Positions 18,781 through 26,488 of a DNA stretch of 55,697 nucleotides are shown here, piece after piece; positions within the stretch are counted from its first letter, which is position 1, and every line of letters begins with the position of its first letter. The stretch comes from Nitrospirota bacterium. GTDB taxonomy: Bacteria; Nitrospirota; Nitrospiria; Nitrospirales; Nitrospiraceae. The stretch lies in NCBI GenBank assembly GCA_030682135.1, contig JAUXQT010000049.1, positions 1 to 55,697 on the forward strand. The letters are read 5' to 3'. The notes under the pieces were generated by a model, which had not been told where the DNA came from, made no database searches, and saw nothing but the letters and a program-made list of their open reading frames with translations. The position numbers and the translations under genes are program-made.

Positions 18781-20442
18781 ATGACACATCCCTCACAACG
18801 ATGTTCGATGATGAGTAGTGTGGGCCTATTCATCGCACTGTTCACCTGGTCACATCCGGTCACGTTCGCCGCGGAGGCAGATTCGGCTATTCCGTCCCAA
18901 GAAACTGAGGCAGTAGGCGCGGTCAGGCCACAGGTTCGCACATTGCTAGAAAAGTCACAGGCGTTCGCCGCAGAAGATAAATCTGGCGAGGTTGAGAGCC
19001 GCGGGATGCAGCAGTTGCAACGGCCAATACTGCCTGGCAATCCGGGACAATCTGGAGCGCCCAGCCAGCCGAATGCGCAATTACCAACGTATCCGCAGAA
19101 ATTTGAAGTGAAAGGCCCGGAAGTCGATTCGTTCGGCTTTGCGGTCACACAGCCGGGGCCGGTGGTCGTCGAAGTCCAAAGCCAGGGTGCACCGGTGATT
19201 GTAACGTTGCAGGGGTTGGCTTCGCAGCCGATGAGCCAGCAGGGTACCGGACCGATTCGCCTGAGCTACATGGTTACGCCGCAGGACGTACAGAGTGGCC
19301 CGCTCTGGAGGGTCCAGATCCGACTCGCCCAGCCGGCGCCGCCGCAGTTGGGTGGCCGGGCCGATGGCATGATCAACATTCAATATCCACCGGTGAATCA
19401 GGCCGCTCTGGACCTGGGCATCCGATCGAGGGCAAAACAACGAAAAGAACCGACTGAACAAGAGCAGCAGCAAGCAGCCGCACAAACGGCCACTAAGTTG
19501 GAGGCGGCCTTCCAACAGCAGAAGGCGCAGCTCGACCGCCAGCAGATGGATCGGCACGCGGCACTTCAGGCACAGATTCGACCTCAGTTGGATCAACTGC
19601 AGGGCCGCATGGGTGGGCAGATCCGCTCGCGCGGCGTTGAAGGAGGCGAGGGAACGTCCGCGGAGCCCGGCACGTCCACGGAAGGCGAAATCGGCACGCG
19701 CGCGCTGCAGATGCCACAGAGAATGCTAAAAGGCGCTCTCCTGTCACCCCCTGTGGCGCCGAATCCAGTGATCGCGTCGGTGAACGTGACGCAAGGGCAG
19801 CCAGGCGATCCGGTCATGATCACGGGAAGCGGGTTTGGAACTGGAGGTGAGGTCCATTTCGTGATTGCGCCAGGAAAAGATCTGGTGGCACCTGCCGCTG
19901 CGATCTGGAGCGACGGTCAGATCTTCACCTCTGTGCCGGACGCATCCGGTGTGCTCGCTTTCAATGGGACAGTCTACGTCAAGCCGGCTGCGAGTAGCAT
20001 CAACAGTAATATCGTCCCCTTCCGCTTCAATCCTGCGATGGAGCTCCGAGAGATCAAACTGATGAAGGAGTCGCAGCTCCAGCAGTTCAACGGTGTGACC
20101 GTGTTCAATCAAAACGGGTATTACGTTCGCCGTATGCATTCATTCATGTTTTGGGGTCCGGTAGGAAACGATCATATCTTTATGAACACCCGGCTGAAAA
20201 ACGGCTGGATCGTGAGCCAGACGCCCCTTGTCTATTTGTCCTTTCCCCAGTTTACCGATGGCGGCGTGTACCTTGAGGAGAGCCATGTCGGTACCGATCG
20301 GCCACACCTGAATGTGAGATTCTGGGTGGATTGCTGGGCGTCTAACATGTTTTCCGGAGGAAGCTCTCCCACGCTGGATTACTCGATCTCCATGCTCATT
20401 CAAGGGCCCAAAGGCGTCCCCGACGGCATCGCAGTCCCGTAA
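18781..20442 (+). CDS. Secreted coiled-coil/TIG-domain protein with several Arg motifs
   Basis: A signal peptide (about residues 1-31) is followed by VESRGMQQL (Arg74-Gly75). A beta-rich domain comes next, then a Gln/Glu/Lys helix of about 80 residues (near 230-300), then QIRSRGVEGG and EIGTRALQM bordering a Gly/Glu linker. An IPT/TIG-like domain follows (VTQGQPGDPVMITGSGFGTG), and last a 150-residue unknown domain with YVRRMHSFMFWGP. With LGIRSRAKQ this protein carries four copies of the motif, all at domain borders. The ATG at 18781 has AAGGAG 6 bases upstream and opens the signal peptide. Its function is unknown; it looks like a scaffold or surface protein that could be cut into segments. 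Confidence 0.65.
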   Translation: MTHPSQRCSMMSSVGLFIALFTWSHPVTFAAEADSAIPSQETEAVGAVRPQVRTLLEKSQAFAAEDKSGEVESRGMQQLQRPILPGNPGQSGAPSQPNAQLPTYPQKFEVKGPEVDSFGFAVTQPGPVVVEVQSQGAPVIVTLQGLASQPMSQQGTGPIRLSYMVTPQDVQSGPLWRVQIRLAQPAPPQLGGRADGMINIQYPPVNQAALDLGIRSRAKQRKEPTEQEQQQAAAQTATKLEAAFQQQKAQLDRQQMDRHAALQAQIRPQLDQLQGRMGGQIRSRGVEGGEGTSAEPGTSTEGEIGTRALQMPQRMLKGALLSPPVAPNPVIASVNVTQGQPGDPVMITGSGFGTGGEVHFVIAPGKDLVAPAAAIWSDGQIFTSVPDASGVLAFNGTVYVKPAASSINSNIVPFRFNPAMELREIKLMKESQLQQFNGVTVFNQNGYYVRRMHSFMFWGPVGNDHIFMNTRLKNGWIVSQTPLVYLSFPQFTDGGVYLEESHVGTDRPHLNVRFWVDCWASNMFSGGSSPTLDYSISMLIQGPKGVPDGIAVP

Positions 20443-20514
20443 GACCGGAAGGACGGACGTATCGCCGACATCCGATTCGGAAACGACAGGCGGTGTGTAT
20501 GCAGCCAGGTGCGT

Positions 20515-20543
20515 GGAGGAGTGTTCCGAATGGACGCTCCTCC
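20515..20543 (+). terminator. Stem-loop after the TIG-domain gene
   Basis: GGAGGAG (20515-20521) pairs with CTCCTCC (20537-20543) around a 15-base loop. Only a short TT follows, so it is at best a weak terminator. Confidence 0.35.
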
Positions 20544-20610
20544 TTGACCCCTTCATTTTCATAGGTTTACAATGACGCCCATTCCTGGCGTTCCAACCAT
20601 TGAGGTACAT

Positions 20611-21237
20611 GTGAAAGTTCTCATTTCTCGCATGAGCATCGGTATTCTTCTGAGTCCGTTGATTCTCAGCAACACCTCATGCCAGTCATTGGATTCCCTC
20701 ACGGACAAGATGGCCGAGAACAAGGAAACCTTAATCGGAAGTCTGGCCGGCACTGCCGCAGGTGCGACGATCGGCGGTCTGGTTGCCAAGAAAAAGGGCG
20801 CGATGATCGGAGGAGCAGTCGGGCTGGTATCTGGCGCGATGATCGGGAACTACTATGCGAAGCAGGAGCGTACTCGTACCCAAACGACCGCGTCAGTCGG
20901 GTATCGGCCCGAGCAGGGCAACCTACTCACAATCACTGAAGCCACAGCAGCTCCCTCCGTTGCCAAACAGGGTGAGTCCGTCAAGGTAAACACGAAGTAC
21001 ACCATTCTGAGGCCGGACGAAGACAAGGCCACGATCAAGGAAACGCGCGAGGTTCGATGCAACGGAACACTCGTGGATACCCAGACAGCTGAAGTCCGGC
21101 TGGATCAGGGTGAGCAACGCATCACCTGGGAATATCCTATTCCGCACGACGCAAAAGCCGGCACGTATCAGGTGCTCACCACAGCTGCGATCGATGAAAA
21201 GCAGTCATCAGCCACTACATCATTTGCGATCAAATAA
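20611..21237 (+). CDS. Glycine-zipper lipoprotein
   Basis: The start is taken as GTG at 20611 because GAGGT lies 4 bases upstream and the lipobox-containing signal (LSNTSC, Cys24) then has normal length. After the lipid anchor comes a glycine-zipper segment (GSLAGTAAGATIGGLVAKKK ... GGAVGLVSGAMIGNYY), as in small outer-membrane-associated lipoproteins of the Gly-zipper 2TM type. A C-terminal beta domain of about 110 residues (TYQVLTTAAID) resembles an Ig-like fold. It sits between the TIG protein and the second WD40-caspase and may help anchor or insert partners in the membrane. No Arg motif of the shared kind is present. Confidence 0.7.
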   Translation: MKVLISRMSIGILLSPLILSNTSCQSLDSLTDKMAENKETLIGSLAGTAAGATIGGLVAKKKGAMIGGAVGLVSGAMIGNYYAKQERTRTQTTASVGYRPEQGNLLTITEATAAPSVAKQGESVKVNTKYTILRPDEDKATIKETREVRCNGTLVDTQTAEVRLDQGEQRITWEYPIPHDAKAGTYQVLTTAAIDEKQSSATTSFAIK

Positions 21238-21279
21238 GTTCGACCGCTGTTTTTATACGTATATCGGCAGGGGGCTCAC

Positions 21280-24237
21280 ATGATGCGCTGGCGCATGGCC
21301 AATGTCTGGGTGGCTCTCTTGTGGTTTGCCTGCGCGGTTGCCCAACTGCTCACCTACAGTTGGGCCCTGGCAGACGCTCGTCCGGAGCCCCCGCGTGCTG
21401 CTCCTCCTTTGCTTCGGATTGAAGCCGGCCGGCACACCGGCGGTATTCTGCGAATCAGTACGGACGAACAGAACCGCTATTTGGCCAGTGTCTCCCTCGA
21501 CAAAACCGTGCGCATCTGGGAACTGCCTGCCCTCCATCTCCAGTCAGTGCTGCGCCCTCCAATCGGAACCGGAATTAAAGGTGCGCTCTTTGCGGTGGCC
21601 ATGTCCCCTGATGGTGAGACGATTGTCTGTGGGGGCGGCGAAGGGGAAGTCTTTGTATTTCAGCGGGCCACAGGACAGATGACCCATCGGTTGCAAGGCT
21701 TTCCCAATATCATTACCCACCTTGCCTATTCGCGCGACGGTCGATGGTTGGTGGCGACGCTGGGAGGTCAACAAGGCATCCGGCTCTACGACGCACGAAA
21801 CTATACGAAGGTGGATCAAGACTCTTCATATGGGGCAGCCAGCCATTACGCGGAGTTCAGCCCGGATGGGCGACTCATTACGGTATCGGATGACGGATAT
21901 CTGCGTCTCTACGAACCGGCTGCATCAGGCTCGGCTCCCCTTAAGTTGATGACGAAGAGAAAGATGGAAGCCGCCCGCCCGCGTTCAGCCAGTTTCTCGC
22001 CGGACGGCAACGTGCTAGCGGTGGGATTTATCGACCACCCTCGGGTGGAACTGGTGTCTGCCAAGGACTTGGCTCCAGTGGCAACTTTGAGCACATCCAG
22101 GGCAGAGGCTGATCAGCATTTTATTTCCGTCGCCTGGTCCAGTGACGGGCAAAGCGTCTATGCAGCAGGGAGCTATCAAGAACGCGGCAAAACCGGACAT
22201 AAGCGGGGCACGACACTCATCCGTCGTTGGGTGACTGGGGCCGAGCGAGCGCTCCAGGACTATCCCGTCTCTGAAGGGTCTATTGAGCAACTGCTCTCAC
22301 TCAAAAACGGAAGCATCGTCTTTGCCACGCACGATCCGGCCTTAGGCACCATCGATGTTACGGGCGCTCGTACCCAATTCCTCAGCCGGCCGATAGCGGA
22401 CTTTCGCGGCATGGGCGACAAGTTCCAGGTATCGGATGATGCCGCGATCGTCCGTTTTGCCTACGACCGCGGCGAGTCCTTTGCCGAGTTCTCACTCCCG
22501 ACTCGATCACTCGTGGATGATCACAGTGCGAACGTTCCGCTGAACGGTCCCTTCCGGGGCGACTCCGGTTTTTCGTTGTTCGGCGGCAACAAGGATCTGC
22601 GGGTCGAGAATTGGCAGGATGGGCCTTCTCCCAAACTGAATGAACAGCCGATCAGCTTGCCGCCGGGGGAGATCTCACGCAGTCTCGCGGTCGCGCCAGA
22701 TCGAGAACACTTTCTGTTGGGCACTGAATCCAAGTTGCGATACTTCGCTCGCGATGGGACATCTCAATGGCGCGTGTCCGTTCCGGGAATTGTCTGGAAC
22801 GTCAACATCGCCAAAAATGGCCGCGTGGCTGTTGCTGCGCTCGGCGATGGCACTATCCGGTGGTACCGCCTCCAGGACGGCCAGGAACTGCTGGCGTTCT
22901 TCCCCCACACGGACCGAAAGCGTTGGATCATCTGGACGCCAAAAGGATACTTCGACGCCAACGAGAGCGCGGAGGAGTTGATCGGATGGCACGTGAACCG
23001 CGAGCCTGGCCGCGAAGCCGAGTTTTACGACGCCTCGCATTTCTACGAACAGTTCTACCATCCCGAGTTGGTTGTGCGGGTTTTGAAGACCGTCGAACCC
23101 GATACTGCCGCGCTTCAGTATTTTGGCCAAACGGAGAAGATCAATCTGAGCGTGGGGTTCAAACGTCCGCCCACAGTGACATTGATCGTTGTGCCTCCGG
23201 CACAGCCGGATCGTGACGAGATTGACGTCACCGTGAAGGCCGAAGATCAAGAGGGCGGGATCGGAGAAATCCGGCTCTACCACAACGACAAACTGGTCGC
23301 AGCCACGAATAGAGGGATCGCCGTGACCGGGGACGTCGTCTCGTCGAAAGTAAACACCCTCACCTTTCATGTACGGTTGGTGCAAGGTGACAACGAGTTG
23401 CGCGCCGTAGCCCTCAGTGCTGACCGTATTGAGGGTAAACCAGCGGAGGTTCGCATTCCCTTCAAGGGAGTGGACAAACAGCCGGTGCTGCACCTTGTCG
23501 TCGTGGGCATCAATCAATATCAGAATAGCGCGCTGAATCTGAATTTTGCCCAGCCGGACGCAGCCGCTGTATTGAAATTCTTTTCGTCCGTCGCTCCCAA
23601 GTTGTTTCGCACCGTAAATGTGATTCAACTGCTGAACAGTGGCGCCACCAGGTCTGCTGTGTTCTCCACGCTTCAGAGTCTCAAAAGTACAGCTCCGGAA
23701 GACGTCGTCATCGTCTATCTCGCCGGGCACGGAGAAAGTGCCGGGTCGAACTGGTACTTTCTGCCGCATGATGTGGTGTATCCCGAGCGGCCTGAAGAGT
23801 TGCAGAAGAAAGGGTTGTCGTCCCAGGAGATCAGGGATCTCGTGATGCAGATCGGCGCGAAAAAGGTGCTCCTCTTGATGGATGCCTGCAAGTCCGGCTT
23901 TGCACTGCAAGCCTTCTCCTCCCGAGGTGTGGACGAGCGTCAGGCGCTGGCACAGCTCGCTCGGGCGAACGGCGTTCATGTGGTGGCTGCATCCAATAAA
24001 GATCAATTTGCCAGCGAGGTGCAGGAGCTCGGGCACGGCGTCTTTACCTATACGTTGCTTGAAGGGCTCAAAGGGCAGGCTGACGGGAGTCCGAAAGACG
24101 GCATTGTCACGGTTCGGGAACTGCTGGCGTTCGTCGAAGCGAGTTTGCCGGAATTGAGCCTGAAGTATCGGACCGAGCGGCAATATCCGGTGGCCGAATC
24201 ACGCGGGATGGATTTCCCTTTGGCCTTGCTTAAATAG
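21280..24237 (+). CDS. Exported WD40-repeat caspase-like protease (985 residues)
   Basis: The protein starts with a hydrophobic signal segment (VALLWFACAVAQLLTYSWALA), then WD40-type repeats through about residue 540 (for example LDKTVRIWELPA and DGTIRWYRLQDG). A beta domain (about 620-730) follows, then a caspase domain with His817 (YLAGHGES) and Cys870 (LMDACKSG). Directly after the Cys is AFSSRGVDE, and ESRGMDF lies 7 residues before the C-terminus; both fit the shared Arg motif. It has the same architecture as the 13891 protein but is clearly diverged and shorter. It probably acts in the periplasm or at the membrane as a sensor-protease. Confidence 0.86.
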   Translation: MMRWRMANVWVALLWFACAVAQLLTYSWALADARPEPPRAAPPLLRIEAGRHTGGILRISTDEQNRYLASVSLDKTVRIWELPALHLQSVLRPPIGTGIKGALFAVAMSPDGETIVCGGGEGEVFVFQRATGQMTHRLQGFPNIITHLAYSRDGRWLVATLGGQQGIRLYDARNYTKVDQDSSYGAASHYAEFSPDGRLITVSDDGYLRLYEPAASGSAPLKLMTKRKMEAARPRSASFSPDGNVLAVGFIDHPRVELVSAKDLAPVATLSTSRAEADQHFISVAWSSDGQSVYAAGSYQERGKTGHKRGTTLIRRWVTGAERALQDYPVSEGSIEQLLSLKNGSIVFATHDPALGTIDVTGARTQFLSRPIADFRGMGDKFQVSDDAAIVRFAYDRGESFAEFSLPTRSLVDDHSANVPLNGPFRGDSGFSLFGGNKDLRVENWQDGPSPKLNEQPISLPPGEISRSLAVAPDREHFLLGTESKLRYFARDGTSQWRVSVPGIVWNVNIAKNGRVAVAALGDGTIRWYRLQDGQELLAFFPHTDRKRWIIWTPKGYFDANESAEELIGWHVNREPGREAEFYDASHFYEQFYHPELVVRVLKTVEPDTAALQYFGQTEKINLSVGFKRPPTVTLIVVPPAQPDRDEIDVTVKAEDQEGGIGEIRLYHNDKLVAATNRGIAVTGDVVSSKVNTLTFHVRLVQGDNELRAVALSADRIEGKPAEVRIPFKGVDKQPVLHLVVVGINQYQNSALNLNFAQPDAAAVLKFFSSVAPKLFRTVNVIQLLNSGATRSAVFSTLQSLKSTAPEDVVIVYLAGHGESAGSNWYFLPHDVVYPERPEELQKKGLSSQEIRDLVMQIGAKKVLLLMDACKSGFALQAFSSRGVDERQALAQLARANGVHVVAASNKDQFASEVQELGHGVFTYTLLEGLKGQADGSPKDGIVTVRELLAFVEASLPELSLKYRTERQYPVAESRGMDFPLALLK

Positions 24238-24302
24238 CCGGTCCAAAGATTGTGGATCGATCAACGCAATGGGGCTGGGCGATACTCAGGGATCGACTTG
24301 AA

Positions 24303-24335
24303 CTATCCGGCCATCGGCAACGACAAACCGGATAG
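24303..24335. repeat. Inverted repeat downstream of the second WD40-caspase
   Basis: CTATCCGG (24303-24310) and CCGGATAG (24328-24335) are exact inverted copies 17 bases apart. It lies in the 280-base gap before the Hcp-like gene and could be an operator or weak terminator. Nothing else is recognisable in the gap. Confidence 0.35.
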
Positions 24336-24517
24336 AGAACAGCCCATGGATTCATCGGGAAAAGTCGGAGCAGGCTATGAGAGCTAATGAGCAGATGTTT
24401 GTGCGGCAACGACTGGAAGCATGGACGCGGGACCGAATTCCGATTCGGTGCCGGATTCGATGAGGGAGAAGAGGCATTCAACGGAATTCATGAGAAACTC
24501 TAACAGGGAGGTCGACG

Positions 24518-25069
24518 ATGAAGATGAGAGCATTGGGCCTGGCAGCCGGGTTGTGCGCGTTCACGCTATTGGCGACGAGCGTTGTGCAAGCCGCACCTGA
24601 ATTCTATGTGTCTATCACTGGGTCCGCACAAGGCCCGTTCAATGGTGAGGTTGTTCGGAAGGGATTCGAAGGTAAGATCGCCGGGCTCACATTTGACTAT
24701 TCTGTGGTGAGTCCTCGTGATGCCGCAAGCGGTCAGGCGACTGGCAAGCGTGTACACAAACCGATCAGGATCAAGAAGGCGTGGGGAGCCGCCTCGATCC
24801 AACTGTTCAACGCCGTCACAAAGAATGAGGTGTTACCGGCGGTGGTGTTCGATTTCTTCTCAGTTGACTCAAACGGCGTGATGGTGCTTGATCATACCAT
24901 CAAGCTGACGAACGCCTTCGTGGCATCCATTGCGCACAATTCCGAATCGCTGGGAACGTCCAGCACTGCACTTCCTCCGACAGAGACGGTGGAGTTTGTC
25001 TTTCAACAAATTGAACTCATCAATCACAGATCGAAGACTGCGGCGATGGATAGCATGTTGGCACCGTAA
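24518..25069 (+). CDS. Hcp-like tail-tube protein with a Sec signal peptide
   Basis: After a clear Sec signal peptide (residues 1-26, cut at VQA-A) the protein has the T6SS Hcp (tail-tube) pattern. It starts with FYVSITGSAQGPFNGE, then GKRVHKPIRIKKAWGAAS, LFNAVTKNEVLPAV, TIKLTNAFV and finally the strand ETVEFVFQQIEL. Normal Hcp proteins form hexameric rings in the cytoplasm and have no signal peptide, so an exported version is unusual. It has a second exported paralogue at 28611 and an exported VgrG at 26489. AGGGAGG lies just before the ATG. It could form tubes in the periplasm or outside the cell. Confidence 0.85.
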   Translation: MKMRALGLAAGLCAFTLLATSVVQAAPEFYVSITGSAQGPFNGEVVRKGFEGKIAGLTFDYSVVSPRDAASGQATGKRVHKPIRIKKAWGAASIQLFNAVTKNEVLPAVVFDFFSVDSNGVMVLDHTIKLTNAFVASIAHNSESLGTSSTALPPTETVEFVFQQIELINHRSKTAAMDSMLAP

Positions 25070-25086
25070 CGGCTGAGTTCTTGTCG

Positions 25087-25126
25087 AGCAGGTTGGAGCG
25101 GCAGGTCCCATCCGCTCCAACCTGCT
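25087..25126 (+). terminator. Perfect 15-bp stem-loop after the Hcp-like gene
   Basis: AGCAGGTTGGAGCGG (25087-25101) pairs perfectly with CCGCTCCAACCTGCT (25112-25126) around a 10-base loop. No T-run follows, so it may be an attenuator or RNA-stability element that sets Hcp expression apart from the genes downstream. Confidence 0.55.
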
Positions 25127-25149
25127 GAGTATTGGGTGTGAGGAGGCCG

Positions 25150-25851
25150 ATGCGAAAGCTTCCAATAATCCGGTCGCAGGAGACGCGTTATACACATGAT
25201 AGCGCGTTCGCCTATACCTGTCACGCCTGCAGACGGTGCTGCCACGACAAGATCATTCAGCTCAATCCATACGAAGTCGCCAGACTGGCGGAGAACCGCC
25301 GCATCACCACGACGGAGTTTCTCGCCCGCTATGCGGAGCGGAATGGAACAGCCCTACAACGCGTGGAAGAAGGAGCCTGCGTCTTTTTGACTCCGGAAGG
25401 CTGCGGCGTGCATCAGGATCGTCCGTTGGTCTGCAGGCTCTATCCCCTGGGACGCAAGGTCACGGCCAACGGAGAAGAGTCCTTTCGAGAAGTGGCGCCG
25501 CATCCGGAAACGGAAGGGACCTACGGCACTGGAAGCACGGTTGAGGAGTTCCTGGCACGCCAAGGAGCCGGACCGTTTATCGAAGCGGTTGATCAATATG
25601 TGGATGTCGTGGCCCGCATGACTGCCGCGTTAGTAGGCTCCATGCGCGGCAATGAGAAACTCCAAGACGAAGTCCGTGGTGCTGTTGAAGAACTGGTGCA
25701 AGGGCAGGACGAGGTGATGCCGGAATGGACCGACATGGATCTGGTGGTGACGAGATATTGTGTCGGTCAGAATCTTCCGATTCCGACCGAGGTGTCGGAC
25801 AAAATGGTCTTGCATATCCAGGCCATTGAGGAGTGGGTGCGATCAATCTAA
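25150..25851 (+). CDS. YkgJ-type cysteine-cluster protein
   Basis: The N-terminal half has the CxxCxxCC cluster (CHACRRCC) and the second cluster CGVHQDRPLVCRLYPLG, which together define the YkgJ-like family of putative Zn/Fe-binding Cys clusters. The protein has no signal peptide and should be cytoplasmic. The remaining helical part (about residues 135-230) is not recognised. AGGAGG lies 3 bases before the ATG at 25150. The biochemical role of the family is unknown. Its position between the exported Hcp and VgrG genes suggests a helper role, possibly modification or quality control of tube proteins before export; that is inference. Confidence 0.8.
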   Translation: MRKLPIIRSQETRYTHDSAFAYTCHACRRCCHDKIIQLNPYEVARLAENRRITTTEFLARYAERNGTALQRVEEGACVFLTPEGCGVHQDRPLVCRLYPLGRKVTANGEESFREVAPHPETEGTYGTGSTVEEFLARQGAGPFIEAVDQYVDVVARMTAALVGSMRGNEKLQDEVRGAVEELVQGQDEVMPEWTDMDLVVTRYCVGQNLPIPTEVSDKMVLHIQAIEEWVRSI

Positions 25852-25873
25852 CCGTTAAGTAGGAGGAACAGGC

Positions 25874-26167
25874 ATGACACAGCACAAGAGGCAGGCGAAT
25901 GGGCAGGCTCTGGCGTTGGCTGCGGCGCTCGCGACGTTAGGTGTCTCCGTCGGTGTGGAGATTCAAGCCGTGCTGGCGGCTGGCCCGGAGGCGCCGATCG
26001 GGTCGAATCAATTTAAAGTCGGCCACGAAGGCATCAAGAAAGATGCGATTCAGATGAAGGAGAACGCCATCCAGCCAAAGCTCGACGCGACACAGCACAA
26101 GCTGCCGTCGATGCAACAGAAGGATCGCATGATGCCTGGTATCAAGCCGGTTGATCCTCCGCGATAG
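25874..26167 (+). CDS. Small secreted protein of unknown function
   Basis: A 97-residue protein with a signal peptide (cut near VLA-AGP, residue 36) and a short charged mature part rich in Lys, Gln and Met (KKDAIQMKENAIQPKLDATQ). AGTAGGAGG lies 9-10 bases before the ATG. No family is recognised. It follows the YkgJ-type gene by 22 bases and is followed by a terminator, so it closes that transcription unit. Confidence 0.6.
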   Translation: MTQHKRQANGQALALAAALATLGVSVGVEIQAVLAAGPEAPIGSNQFKVGHEGIKKDAIQMKENAIQPKLDATQHKLPSMQQKDRMMPGIKPVDPPR

Positions 26168-26300
26168 TGACGGCATCGAATGCCGTGAATCAGGTGGAAG
26201 ACGGGTTGGAGAGTCCAGGCTGGGCGGCTGCCGGTCGTTTGTGTTGAGCTGCCTGTAGAGACTGTTCCGCTCAAGCAGCCCCAGGTCCCATGGTATCAGA

Positions 26301-26330
26301 GGCGAGGGAATCACCGATGTTTCCCTCGCC
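26301..26330 (+). terminator. Rho-independent-type terminator
   Basis: GGCGAGGGAA (26301-26310) pairs perfectly with TTCCCTCGCC (26321-26330) around a 10-base loop and is followed by TTGTCATTGT. It ends the unit that closes with the small secreted protein. The remaining intergenic sequence (26168-26488) holds no gene. Confidence 0.7.
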
Positions 26331-26488
26331 TTGTCATTGTCTCCGTGCCAGATCGATCTGTCGACGACCAGCGAATCAGGCGTGCGCAATGATTTCAAGA
26401 TGAGAGACGGCTGAATTCCCTCGAACCGATAGTCTCATGCCGCCGAGAGTGAACCGATCGATATACCCTCTATCCTGAGGAGAACACC

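Noticed and set aside
22675-24183. Long minus-strand open frame (502 codons) opposite the second WD40-caspase gene
   Set aside because: The plus strand encodes a complete caspase with its catalytic residues; the minus frame has no family features.
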